From NCBI RefSeq assembly GCF_002224675.1, contig NZ_NMPZ01000016.1:1-64000 (forward strand): a stretch of 64,000 nucleotides of DNA, given 5' to 3'. The notes beneath the pieces were generated by a model. The model saw nothing but the letters and a program-made list of their open reading frames with translations, did not search any database and was not told where the DNA came from. Both the position numbers and the translations under genes were made by a program. This DNA is from Segatella copri. GTDB lineage: Bacteria > Bacteroidota > Bacteroidia > Bacteroidales > Bacteroidaceae. Within the stretch, counting starts at the first letter, position 1; the number at the start of each line of letters is the position of its first letter. Positions 52,285 to 60,452 of the stretch are shown here, piece by piece.

Positions 52285-53667
52285 TTACATCAAGCCGAAG
52301 AATCGCAATACATCGTTCAGATTCGCTACAACAAGCAGCAGCAGGAGGATTCCGAATCCTACGTACTCTGCACGTTCCATGAACTTATCGCCAGGCTTAC
52401 GACCCGTAATTACCTCGTAGAGGAGGAAGAAAACATGACCACCATCCAATGCCGGGATAGGCAGGATATTCATGAATGCCAGAATAATGCTCAGGAATGC
52501 TGTCATCATCCAGAAGGCGTGCCAATCCCACATAGAAGGGAAGAGGCTACCCAGGGCTCCGAAACCGCCCAGACTCTTGGCGCCCTCCTTGGTGAATACA
52601 TATTTCATATCGCCTACATAACCCGAAAGCACATTCCAGCCATACTTCACACCAGCTGGGAAACTCTGGAAGAAGCCATAACTGATATGGGTTACCTTGT
52701 AATCGAGCATCACAGGATGATTATAGAAGCCGAACTTCACACCCTCATCGCCTGACTGAAGCAATACGCTGTTCTTCAGGGTATCGCCAGAAGCCTTCAC
52801 ATACTCAACACTGGCTGTGAGTGCCTTCACGCTGTCCTGATGAGAGGTAGCAGCGGTAAGCATATCGTTCACACGGCCCATCTCCAACTGGAAATCGTTG
52901 AAAGACTCCACTTTCTTGCCGTTTACGGTCAGGACCTTGTCACCCTTCACCAATCCCAGTTTGCTGGCAGGCGAATCCTTCATCACACTGTCTATCTGCA
53001 ATGGGATATACACCTCAACGAATCGAGGGCTCTCCTTGATCATGCTCAGCATATCAAGATCGCCAGGCAGATTCAAGCTCATCGGCTTGCCGCCACGGAT
53101 GATATTCACACGGGTGGCTGTAGAGAGATCGCGATACATATCGCCATCATAGGTCTTGAACTCGCCCTTGTCGGTACCAACCAGGATATCGTGATCCTGG
53201 AAGCCCAAAGCCTTGGCCTCTGTATTGAACTTCATTCCCTGGGTCATGTGCTTGGTAGCCACATAGTCGTCACCCCAATGGAAAAGAATCATGGAATAGA
53301 TGAAGAGCGCCAGCAAAAAGTTGACCAGCACACCACCTATCATGATCAGCATTCGCTGCCAGGCAGGTTTGCTTCGGAACTCGTATGGCTGCATAGGCTG
53401 CTTGAGCTGCTCGGTATCGAAACTCTCATCTATCATACCCGAAATCTTGCAATATCCGCCCAATGGTAGCCATCCCAAACCATAAGTGGTATCAGAGTTC
53501 TTTGGCTTGAACTCGAAAAGGTGGAACCATGGATCGAAGAACAGATAGAACTTCTCCACTCTTACGCCAAAGAGCTTGGAGAAGAAAAAGTGTCCGCCCT
53601 CATGGAGCAGCACCAGGATGGAAAGCGATAGCATCAACTGCAACGCTTTGATCAAAAATACTTCCAT
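52285..53667 (-). CDS. rseP: RseP-type site-2 (intramembrane) metalloprotease
   Basis: Cleaves membrane-anchored anti-sigma factors or remnant signal peptides within the membrane. 460 residues. The zinc motif HEGGH is in the first transmembrane helix, and the third ligand lies in NILPIPALDGGHVFF near residue 410. A central PDZ domain (~225-270) carries SPASKLGLVKGDKVLTVNGK. Four or so membrane helices. Last gene of the minus-strand operon that begins with tsaB. Confidence 0.94.
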   Translation of the reverse strand: MEVFLIKALQLMLSLSILVLLHEGGHFFFSKLFGVRVEKFYLFFDPWFHLFEFKPKNSDTTYGLGWLPLGGYCKISGMIDESFDTEQLKQPMQPYEFRSKPAWQRMLIMIGGVLVNFLLALFIYSMILFHWGDDYVATKHMTQGMKFNTEAKALGFQDHDILVGTDKGEFKTYDGDMYRDLSTATRVNIIRGGKPMSLNLPGDLDMLSMIKESPRFVEVYIPLQIDSVMKDSPASKLGLVKGDKVLTVNGKKVESFNDFQLEMGRVNDMLTAATSHQDSVKALTASVEYVKASGDTLKNSVLLQSGDEGVKFGFYNHPVMLDYKVTHISYGFFQSFPAGVKYGWNVLSGYVGDMKYVFTKEGAKSLGGFGALGSLFPSMWDWHAFWMMTAFLSIILAFMNILPIPALDGGHVFFLLYEVITGRKPGDKFMERAEYVGFGILLLLLVVANLNDVLRFFGLM

Positions 53668-53681
53668 TTATTTACTTTGAA

Positions 53682-53756
53682 CTGTGAACCTTGAACTTTG
53701 AACTTGATGATTAGTCCTATATTCTGCGTTCATTTTTAACTATTAACTATTAATTA
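53682..53756 (-). repeat. GTTCAAA heptads and TTAATAGTT words between dxr and rseP
   Basis: On the minus strand the gap has GTTCAAAGTTCAAGGTTCAC and several TTAATAGTTAA-type words. Related GTTCAAA words precede the next two start codons of the operon (54929-54946, 55498-55512). Probably slippage-prone intergenic repeats. Confidence 0.5.
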
Positions 53757-54920
53757 TTAACCATTAACTTTCATCAACTCTGCGGCAATACGGCGCGCCT
53801 CGGCATCAGTCTGCAGATAGACATCAAGATCAGGATTGCTGTCGAAAGTGGCCTTTGCCATCGTCTTCTCGATGATATCCGCCATCTGCAGGAAACCGCA
53901 TTCGCCCTTGCGGAAGCCGGCATTCACAATCTCATTGGCTGCATTCACGATGCACGACATATTGCCACCCTTCTTGATGGCATCAAAGGCAAGCTGCAGA
54001 CACTTGAACTTCTTGTAATCAGGCTCAAAGAACTGCAAGTCTTGAGCCTTGAAGAGGTCGAGACGATCGCCATTGAGATGCAGGCGCTGTGGGAAGGAGA
54101 AGGCATACTGGATAGGCAGACGCATATCCGGCACACCCAACTGAGCCTTCACGGCACCATCAGCAAACTGTACGGCACTGTGTACGATGCTCTGTGGATG
54201 AATCAGCACCTGAATCTTCTCGGCAGGAACGCCGAAGAGCCACTTAGCCTCTGTCACTTCGAAACCCTTGTTCATCAATGACGCAGAATCGATGGTAATC
54301 TTGGCGCCCATATCCCAGGTAGGATGCTTCAGCGCATCGGCAGCGGTAACCTTCTCCAGCTGCTCGTGGGTAAAGTTGCGGAAAGGACCGCCAGAGCAGG
54401 TAAGGAGGAGCTTCTCTACCTCGTTATCGCCCTCGCCCACCAGACTCTGGAAGATGGCGCTATGCTCGCTATCCACAGGAAGGATAGGCACGTGATATTC
54501 CTGGGCAAGATTGCAGATCAGCTCACCTGCCACCACCAGGGTCTCCTTGTTGGCAAGACAGATCTTCTTGCGAGCCTTGATGGCATGGATGGTTGGCTCC
54601 AGACCGGAAAAACCTACCATGGATGCAAGCACCATATCAATAGGCTCTGCCTGCACGATATCGCAGAGCGCCTGGGCACCGGCATAGACCTTGATATCAG
54701 GTTCATCGCTGAGCAGATTCTTCAACTCGTCGTAATGCGCCTCATTGGCAACCACTACAGCAGCAGGATGGAACTTATGCGCCTGCTCGGCAAGCTCCTT
54801 CACCCTGTTATTGGCGGTAAGGCAATATACCTCGTAAAGGTCGCTGTGCTGCTCGATGACATCCAGCGCCTGTGTGCCAATACTTCCCGTAGAACCGAGA
54901 ATACATATCTGTTGTTTCAT
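53757..54920 (-). CDS. dxr: 1-deoxy-D-xylulose 5-phosphate reductoisomerase
   Basis: Makes MEP from DXP with NADPH, the committed MEP-pathway step and the target of fosmidomycin. 387 residues. NADPH loop ILGSTGSIGTQALD at the N-terminus; metal-binding and substrate motifs LPVDSEHSAIFQ, SGGPFR, MNKGFEVTEAKWLF and HPQSIVHSAV. Usual length. In the operon between rimM and rseP, an arrangement often seen in bacteria (dxr-rseP). Confidence 0.97.
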   Translation of the reverse strand: MKQQICILGSTGSIGTQALDVIEQHSDLYEVYCLTANNRVKELAEQAHKFHPAAVVVANEAHYDELKNLLSDEPDIKVYAGAQALCDIVQAEPIDMVLASMVGFSGLEPTIHAIKARKKICLANKETLVVAGELICNLAQEYHVPILPVDSEHSAIFQSLVGEGDNEVEKLLLTCSGGPFRNFTHEQLEKVTAADALKHPTWDMGAKITIDSASLMNKGFEVTEAKWLFGVPAEKIQVLIHPQSIVHSAVQFADGAVKAQLGVPDMRLPIQYAFSFPQRLHLNGDRLDLFKAQDLQFFEPDYKKFKCLQLAFDAIKKGGNMSCIVNAANEIVNAGFRKGECGFLQMADIIEKTMAKATFDSNPDLDVYLQTDAEARRIAAELMKVNG

Positions 54921-54966
54921 TTTATTTAGAACTTTGAAATTTGAACTTCTTCACTCTTCACTTAAC

Positions 54967-55488
54967 TTACAAATCGAGCAGCCCCTCTGGGATTGCCATT
55001 CTGATTTCCTTTTTTTCAGCACTCACCTCTTCTATCAAGTCGTTGCTGGCAGGAATCAGCAGGTCATCACCTTCGGGGGTTGTTACCTCGAAAAGGAGAT
55101 TGAGCGTGGAATCATCTACACGATCCAGAGTTCCCACCACCTTTCCGGTTACGGCATCCACCAGCTGGAAGCCGATGATTTCTGCCCAGGTCATGTTCTC
55201 TCCATCGCTATCCGAGAGGTGGCGAGGGAAAAAGACCTCACATCCGGTATAGTTGCGCGCCTGCTCCTGCGTATCGATATCCTCGAACTTCACGAGCACA
55301 TTCTCATCGTTCTTGAAGCGATACTCCTCCAGATAGAAAGGCACCAGGATGCCATCGATATCAAGAACAAGATATTCTGCATCCACACGGTCGAAGACAT
55401 CATCGGTGATGGCAAAGGTTATCTCGCCCTTCACTCCATGAGGCTTGCCCAGCTTACCTATCTTATATACTTCGTCACGTCTTATCAT
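54967..55488 (-). CDS. rimM: Ribosome maturation factor RimM
   Basis: Assists 30S head assembly by binding S19. 173 residues. The N-terminal RimM beta-barrel starts KIGKLGKPHGVKGEI (family signature), and the C-terminal PRC-barrel has LVDAVTGKVVGTLDRVDD and DDLLIPASNDLIEEV. It lies between murA and dxr on the same strand with gaps of 31 and 46 nt. Confidence 0.95.
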   Translation of the reverse strand: MIRRDEVYKIGKLGKPHGVKGEITFAITDDVFDRVDAEYLVLDIDGILVPFYLEEYRFKNDENVLVKFEDIDTQEQARNYTGCEVFFPRHLSDSDGENMTWAEIIGFQLVDAVTGKVVGTLDRVDDSTLNLLFEVTTPEGDDLLIPASNDLIEEVSAEKKEIRMAIPEGLLDL

Positions 55489-55519
55489 AATTTACTTGGA
55501 ACTTTGAATTTTGTTACAC

Positions 55520-56830
55520 CTAGTCGCTGACACGGGTAATCTTGGCACCCAACTGGTTCAGGCGCTGCTCGATATCCTCGTAGCCACGGTCTATTTGGGC
55601 GATATTAGCAATACGGCTGGTGCCGTTGGCGCTCATCGCAGCAATCAGCAGGGCAATACCGGCACGGATATCCGGACTCGTCATTCTGCCCGGACGCAGC
55701 TTCAGCTTGTGATCATGACCTACCACCACTGCACGGTGAGGATCGCAGAGGATGATCTGCGCACCCATATCTATCAGTTTATCCACGAAGAAGAGACGGC
55801 TCTCGAACATCTTCTGATGGAAAAGCACACTTCCGCGAGCCTGGGTTGCCACCACGAGGAGCACCGACAGGAGGTCTGGCGTAAGTCCTGGCCATGGTGC
55901 ATCTGCCAGGGTCATGATGGTGCCATCAATGAACGAGTCGATCACATAGTGCTTCTGTTCCGGAATGAAGAGGTCATCGCCCTCTACCTTCACCTTCACA
56001 CCGAGTCGGCGGAAGGCATCAGGAATGATACCCAGGTCCTTCACCGACACATCCTTGATGCGGATGCCGGCTCCACACATGGCAGCCATACCGATGAAGG
56101 AACCCACCTCGATCATATCAGGCAGGATGCGATGCTCGGCGCCATGCAGCTTCTCCACACCCACGATGGTGAGCAGATTGCTGGCAATGCCACTGATCTG
56201 GGCACCCATAGAATTGAGCAGGTGACAGAGCTGCTGGATGTATGGTTCGCAGGCTGCATTATAGATGGTGGTGGTTCCCTTGGCAAGAACCGCCGCCATG
56301 ATGATGTTGGCAGTACCGGTAACCGAAGCCTCATCAAGCAGCATATAGCATCCCTTCAGCTTCTTGGCCTGTATCTGATATACATTGCGCTCCTCATCGT
56401 GTACGAAGGTTGCACCCAGGTACTTGAATCCCAGGAAGTGGGTATCAAGACGGCGGCGGCCGATCTTATCGCCACCCGGCTTGGCGATGGTAGCCTTGCC
56501 GAATCTGCCGAGCAAGGGTCCGAACATCAGTACACTGCCACGCAGCGAAGAACACTTCTTCACGAACTCCAGACTGTCGAGATAATCCAGTTTCAGCTCA
56601 TCACTCTGGAAGGTATAATCATGACGGCTGTTTCGGGTTACCTTCACACCGATTTCCTGGAGCAACTTGATCAGGTTGTTCACATCCAGGATGTCCGGCA
56701 CATTGGTAATGCGCACGGGTTCATCGGTAAGAATGGTGGTACAGATCACCTGCAGCGCCTCATTCTTGGCTCCCTGCGGGGTGATGGTACCTTGGAGCGG
56801 ATGACCGCCCTCTATGATGAAAGACTCCAT
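55520..56830 (-). CDS. murA: UDP-N-acetylglucosamine 1-carboxyvinyltransferase (Asp-type active site)
   Basis: First committed step of peptidoglycan synthesis: enolpyruvyl transfer from PEP to UDP-GlcNAc. 436 residues, two-domain EPSP-synthase fold, K22/N23 region QGAKNEALQ. The loop that normally carries the fosfomycin-reactive Cys reads KPGGDKIGRRRLDTH, with D121 at the Cys position. Asp at this site is known to keep activity but block alkylation by fosfomycin (as in Mycobacterium and Chlamydia MurA), so intrinsic insensitivity is predicted. The operon partners are DUF4290 upstream and rimM downstream. Confidence 0.95.
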   Translation of the reverse strand: MESFIIEGGHPLQGTITPQGAKNEALQVICTTILTDEPVRITNVPDILDVNNLIKLLQEIGVKVTRNSRHDYTFQSDELKLDYLDSLEFVKKCSSLRGSVLMFGPLLGRFGKATIAKPGGDKIGRRRLDTHFLGFKYLGATFVHDEERNVYQIQAKKLKGCYMLLDEASVTGTANIIMAAVLAKGTTTIYNAACEPYIQQLCHLLNSMGAQISGIASNLLTIVGVEKLHGAEHRILPDMIEVGSFIGMAAMCGAGIRIKDVSVKDLGIIPDAFRRLGVKVKVEGDDLFIPEQKHYVIDSFIDGTIMTLADAPWPGLTPDLLSVLLVVATQARGSVLFHQKMFESRLFFVDKLIDMGAQIILCDPHRAVVVGHDHKLKLRPGRMTSPDIRAGIALLIAAMSANGTSRIANIAQIDRGYEDIEQRLNQLGAKITRVSD

Positions 56831-56878
56831 AAGCTTGTCTAATTATTATAATCTAATTATCTAAATTACAAAAAGTGA

Positions 56879-57484
56879 TTACTTTTTCTTCTTATTATTA
56901 TTGTTATTGCTGCGAGCTGGGGTCTCCTTTACTTTCTCGAAGACGAAATGCTTGAGATCGAGTTTGATCTTGCCATCGGTAAATCTCGCCAGATCGGCAG
57001 CCACCTTCTGCTCATCGCAGGAACCATGACTCCACTGCATCAGGTTGCGATGCATCTGGTTGGCTGTCAGCTTCACCAGTTCATCTCTTTCCTTGCCCGG
57101 CTCCATGTGCTTCAGCTTCTCGAAGATTTCGAAAAGCATGGCACCATAATGGCGCACGGGAATACGCAGGTTAGGATATTCCACGGTTTCGGGTTTCTTG
57201 GCTATCTTTGCAGCATTGCTTACATCGAAAGGATAATCGATGTCGAGTTGGAAATTGCTCATGATGGCGAGATGATCCCAGAGTTTCTGCTCATGGTTTT
57301 CCAAGCCTCTGTTTTCCGGAAACATACGATCCATGATCTTGATGATAGACTCGGCACAGCGCTGGCGCTCCTTGCGGTCTTCCAACTCTACACAGTAATC
57401 CACCATCTGCTGAATCTCACGTCCGTATTCAGGCAGCACGAGCTTTTCTCGCGTTGTATTATAGTCTAATCCTATTTTATTCAT
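56879..57484 (-). CDS. DUF4290 protein
   Basis: 201 residues, conserved Bacteroidota family of unknown function, recognised by the start LDYNTTREKLVLPEYGREIQ and internal YPFDVSNAAKIAKKP. Largely alpha-helical and soluble, no signal peptide. The C-terminus is a low-complexity Asn/Lys tail (SNNNNNKKKK). It sits between tsaB and murA in one operon, so a link to cell-wall or translation functions is possible but unproven. Confidence 0.85.
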   Translation of the reverse strand: MNKIGLDYNTTREKLVLPEYGREIQQMVDYCVELEDRKERQRCAESIIKIMDRMFPENRGLENHEQKLWDHLAIMSNFQLDIDYPFDVSNAAKIAKKPETVEYPNLRIPVRHYGAMLFEIFEKLKHMEPGKERDELVKLTANQMHRNLMQWSHGSCDEQKVAADLARFTDGKIKLDLKHFVFEKVKETPARSNNNNNKKKK

Positions 57485-57564
57485 ATTTACTTGCTTGTTT
57501 CTTTTATTATTCAGAGGATAACCCCACTATTCAAATCTGCGGATGCTCCCGCCATCCATCTCTC

Positions 57565-58257
57565 CTAGATAAGCTTTTTAGGCATCTTTGCCACGAAATC
57601 CTTGAGATAGAATGGTACGAAGTAAGCCACATCCTCAAACTTGCCCTCTACGAATCTCTTCTCGGCAAGCGGTGCCATATTCTTGGCAAGCGGCTCGATG
57701 CCCTCCACGAGATGCGCATGAGGATGGTTGATGGTCTCCATACACTTGGCTGCACCGTTTCCGAAGAAATATACATGATGCCCGTCCAGATATTCCTTGT
57801 AGGTTTCAGCATCCACGATATCAGCCTGGATAGGGCGAACCACCTTCAGGGAGCGGTCGAGCACTTCGGCATACACCTCCATACGGCGCGCGTCGAGCAT
57901 AGGTACGATGAGGGCATCTTCCTGTTCAGGATGTTCGCCAAGCAATACTGGCACAGCCATCAATTCGAGGGTTGGTACTGCGATGAGCTTCACCCCACGA
58001 CCATAGCAGATGCCCTTAGCCATACTCACACCGATACGCAATCCGGTATAGGAGCCAGGACCACAACTTACAGCCACAGCCTCTAATGGAAGACCATGGG
58101 AATCGAGGAAATCAAGAGCCTCATCAACAAACACACCCAACTTAACTGCATGGTTAGGACCCGTGTGATCTTCCTGGTTGAAAATCACCTGTCCACTATC
58201 ACTAATTGCCACTGAGCACACGTCCGTACTCGTCTCAATATTCAAAATACACGACAT
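57565..58257 (-). CDS. tsaB: tRNA threonylcarbamoyladenosine biosynthesis protein TsaB
   Basis: A non-catalytic partner of TsaD in forming t6A37 on ANN-decoding tRNAs. 230 residues from ATG 58257, which follows a good -7 box; an upstream codon at 58299 precedes that box. ASKHA-fold motifs: ILNIETSTDVCSVAI, then GPGSYTGLRIGVSMAKGICYG, the TsaB signature. First gene of the operon tsaB-DUF4290-murA-rimM-dxr-rseP and divergent from yicC. Confidence 0.94.
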   Translation of the reverse strand: MSCILNIETSTDVCSVAISDSGQVIFNQEDHTGPNHAVKLGVFVDEALDFLDSHGLPLEAVAVSCGPGSYTGLRIGVSMAKGICYGRGVKLIAVPTLELMAVPVLLGEHPEQEDALIVPMLDARRMEVYAEVLDRSLKVVRPIQADIVDAETYKEYLDGHHVYFFGNGAAKCMETINHPHAHLVEGIEPLAKNMAPLAEKRFVEGKFEDVAYFVPFYLKDFVAKMPKKLI

Positions 58258-58286
58258 AATTAAAAAATATATTCTTAAATAAGTTG

Positions 58287-58323
58287 CAAATATACGCATT
58301 TTCTCGCTTTTTTTGTACTTTTG
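58287..58323. promoter_or_regulatory. Divergent tsaB and yicC promoters
   Basis: Minus strand TATATTTG at 58294-58287 (tsaB, ~30 nt before its ATG). Plus strand TACTTTTG at 58316-58323 (yicC, ~25 nt before its ATG). The plus box shows that the frame start at 58321 cannot be used. Confidence 0.75.
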
Positions 58324-58347
58324 CAGAAATTTAACGTGAAAGATTAT

Positions 58348-59226
58348 ATGATACAGTCAATGACAGGCTTCGGAAAAGCTACCGCGGCCTACAAAACAAA
58401 GAAGATTAATGTAGAGATAAAGTCATTAAACAGCAAGAATCTTGACCTCTCTACACGTATCGCCCCTCTCTACAGAGAGAAGGAGATGGAGATTCGTCAG
58501 TATATAGCTAAGAGCCTGGAAAGAGGCAAGATTGACTTCTCCATCTGGATTGAGAAGGATGCAGCTACAGATGCTACTCCCATCAACAGTGCGCTTGTTC
58601 AGAATTATTATCAGCAGATCAAGAAAATATCTGCTGAAACAGGTATTCCTGAGCCTACCGATTGGTACAGCACCTTGTTGCGTCTTCCTGATGTAACAAC
58701 CAAAACTGATGTGGAAGAATTAACCGACGAGGAGTGGGCGGTGGCAAAAAATGCAATTTGCGAGGCTATCGGCCATCTGAGCGACTTCCGCAAGCAGGAA
58801 GGAGCTGCCCTGCAGAAGAAATTCACCGAGAAAGTGGATAATATCCAGGCTCTCCTTGCCAGCATTGAACCATACGAGAAGGCACGCGTGGAGAAGATCC
58901 GCCAGAACATCGTAAACGGTCTGCAGCAGATTCCGAATGTGGATTATGACAAGAACCGTCTGGAGCAGGAGCTCATCTACTACATCGAGAAGCTCGACAT
59001 CAGCGAGGAGAAGCAGCGCCTTGCCAACCACCTGAAGTATTTCCGCGAGACCATGAATGAGGAAGGTCATGGTGTGGGCAAGAAGCTCGGATTCATCGCC
59101 CAGGAAATGGGTCGCGAAATCAACACCACAGGTTCCAAGAGCAATCAGGCTGAAATGCAGAACATCGTGGTGAAGATGAAGGATGAGCTGGAACAGATTA
59201 AGGAACAAGTGCTGAATGCACTCTAA
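58348..59226 (+). CDS. yicC: YicC-family endoribonuclease
   Basis: 292 residues from ATG 58348; ATG 58360 is also possible and would begin directly at MTGFGKAT, the family's conserved N-terminus. YicC_N domain (~1-155) with VEIKSLNSKNLDLSTR and RGKIDFSIWIE. DUF1732 C-terminal domain (~205-292) with EEKQRLANHLKYFRE and GKKLGFIAQEMGREINTTGSK. Family members degrade RNA (RnaseY/YicC activity shown in E. coli and B. subtilis). 14 nt before gmk. Confidence 0.92.
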   Translation: MIQSMTGFGKATAAYKTKKINVEIKSLNSKNLDLSTRIAPLYREKEMEIRQYIAKSLERGKIDFSIWIEKDAATDATPINSALVQNYYQQIKKISAETGIPEPTDWYSTLLRLPDVTTKTDVEELTDEEWAVAKNAICEAIGHLSDFRKQEGAALQKKFTEKVDNIQALLASIEPYEKARVEKIRQNIVNGLQQIPNVDYDKNRLEQELIYYIEKLDISEEKQRLANHLKYFRETMNEEGHGVGKKLGFIAQEMGREINTTGSKSNQAEMQNIVVKMKDELEQIKEQVLNAL

Positions 59227-59240
59227 AGAAAAAAGGAAAA

Positions 59241-59813
59241 ATGAAGAACGGATTATTGATTTTCAGCGCCCCATCGGGCAGCGGCAAGAGTACCATCGTC
59301 AACTGGTTGATGAAAGAGCACCCAGAGTTGAAGTTGGCTTTCTCTATCAGTTGTACCTCTCGTGCCCCTCGCGGCACAGAGCAGAATGGAGTAGAGTATT
59401 TCTTCCTGTCTCCAGAGGAATTCAAGTCCAAGATTGAGGCTGATGAGTTCCTGGAGTATGAGGAAGTTTACCAGGATAGATTCTACGGCACCTTGAAGTC
59501 GCAGGTAGAAAACCAGCTTGCCAAGGGCGAGTCTGTGATTTTCGACGTAGATGTAAAGGGTGGCGTCAATATCAAGAAGTTCTATGGCGAACGTGCCCTG
59601 AGCATCTTCGTGCAACCTCCTTCGGTAGAGGAACTGCGCCGCCGTCTGGTAGGCCGCAACACAGATGCCCCTGAGGTAATCGAGCAGCGCCTTGCCAAGG
59701 CTAGCTACGAGTTGACCTTCGCTCCTCAGTTCGACCACGTAGTCGTAAACGATGACTTGGAAAAAGCTCAGCAGGAGGTTTATCAGCTAGTAAAAGACTT
59801 TTTGAGCGAATAA
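59241..59813 (+). CDS. gmk: Guanylate kinase
   Basis: GMP + ATP to GDP + ADP. 190 residues. P-loop FSAPSGSGKST at the N-terminus, GMP-binding SCTSRAPRGTEQNGVEYFF, and FDVDVKGGVNIKK. Standard length. It lies in yicC-gmk-nadD with a 5-nt gap to nadD, so the genes form one transcript. Confidence 0.97.
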   Translation: MKNGLLIFSAPSGSGKSTIVNWLMKEHPELKLAFSISCTSRAPRGTEQNGVEYFFLSPEEFKSKIEADEFLEYEEVYQDRFYGTLKSQVENQLAKGESVIFDVDVKGGVNIKKFYGERALSIFVQPPSVEELRRRLVGRNTDAPEVIEQRLAKASYELTFAPQFDHVVVNDDLEKAQQEVYQLVKDFLSE

Positions 59814-59818
59814 TTGAA

Positions 59819-60397
59819 ATGAAAAAGGTAGGAATCTTCGGAGGCAGCTTCAACCCCATCCATACCGGCCACATCGCATTGGCGAAAAGCCTCTGCGAGA
59901 AGGCGGGACTGGACGAAGTGTGGTTCATGGTCTCCCCCATGAACCCATTCAAGAAAGCTACTACCGACCTGCTCGATGACCACCTGCGCCTGGAGATGGT
60001 AGAAAAGGCCCTGGAGAATGAACCCCAGCTGAAGGCATGCGACTATGAGTTCCGCCTGCCCAAGCCTTCCTATACCTGGCACACTCTGCAGGCCATCAGC
60101 AAGGATTATCCAGAATGTGAGTTTACATTATTAATAGGCGGCGACAACTGGGCAGCATTCGACAAGTGGTACCATCACGACGATATCCTTGCCCACTACC
60201 CTATCGTGGTCTATCCCCGCCAAGGCTCCTGCATAGGCGAAGTGCCTGCCGGTGTGACCATCGTAGAAACCCCGCTGCTCAACATCAGCAGCACGGAGAT
60301 ACGCGAATGCATCAAGACCGGAAAAAGCATCGAAGGTATGGTTCCCGAATGCATCGAGGACCTCGCCATCAAAAACTATCAGGCGCTCTTAGTCTAA
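59819..60397 (+). CDS. nadD: Nicotinate-nucleotide adenylyltransferase
   Basis: Adenylates NaMN to NaAD in NAD synthesis. 192 residues. GIFGGSFNPIHTGH holds the HxGH-type nucleotidyltransferase site; LLIGGDNWAAFDKW and the ISSTEIR motif (SSTxIR) complete it. Directly behind gmk. Confidence 0.96.
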   Translation: MKKVGIFGGSFNPIHTGHIALAKSLCEKAGLDEVWFMVSPMNPFKKATTDLLDDHLRLEMVEKALENEPQLKACDYEFRLPKPSYTWHTLQAISKDYPECEFTLLIGGDNWAAFDKWYHHDDILAHYPIVVYPRQGSCIGEVPAGVTIVETPLLNISSTEIRECIKTGKSIEGMVPECIEDLAIKNYQALLV

Positions 60398-60452
60398 AAG
60401 AGTGCCAAAACATCAATTCTCTAAAAATAGCAAACATCATCAATAGAAAGCT

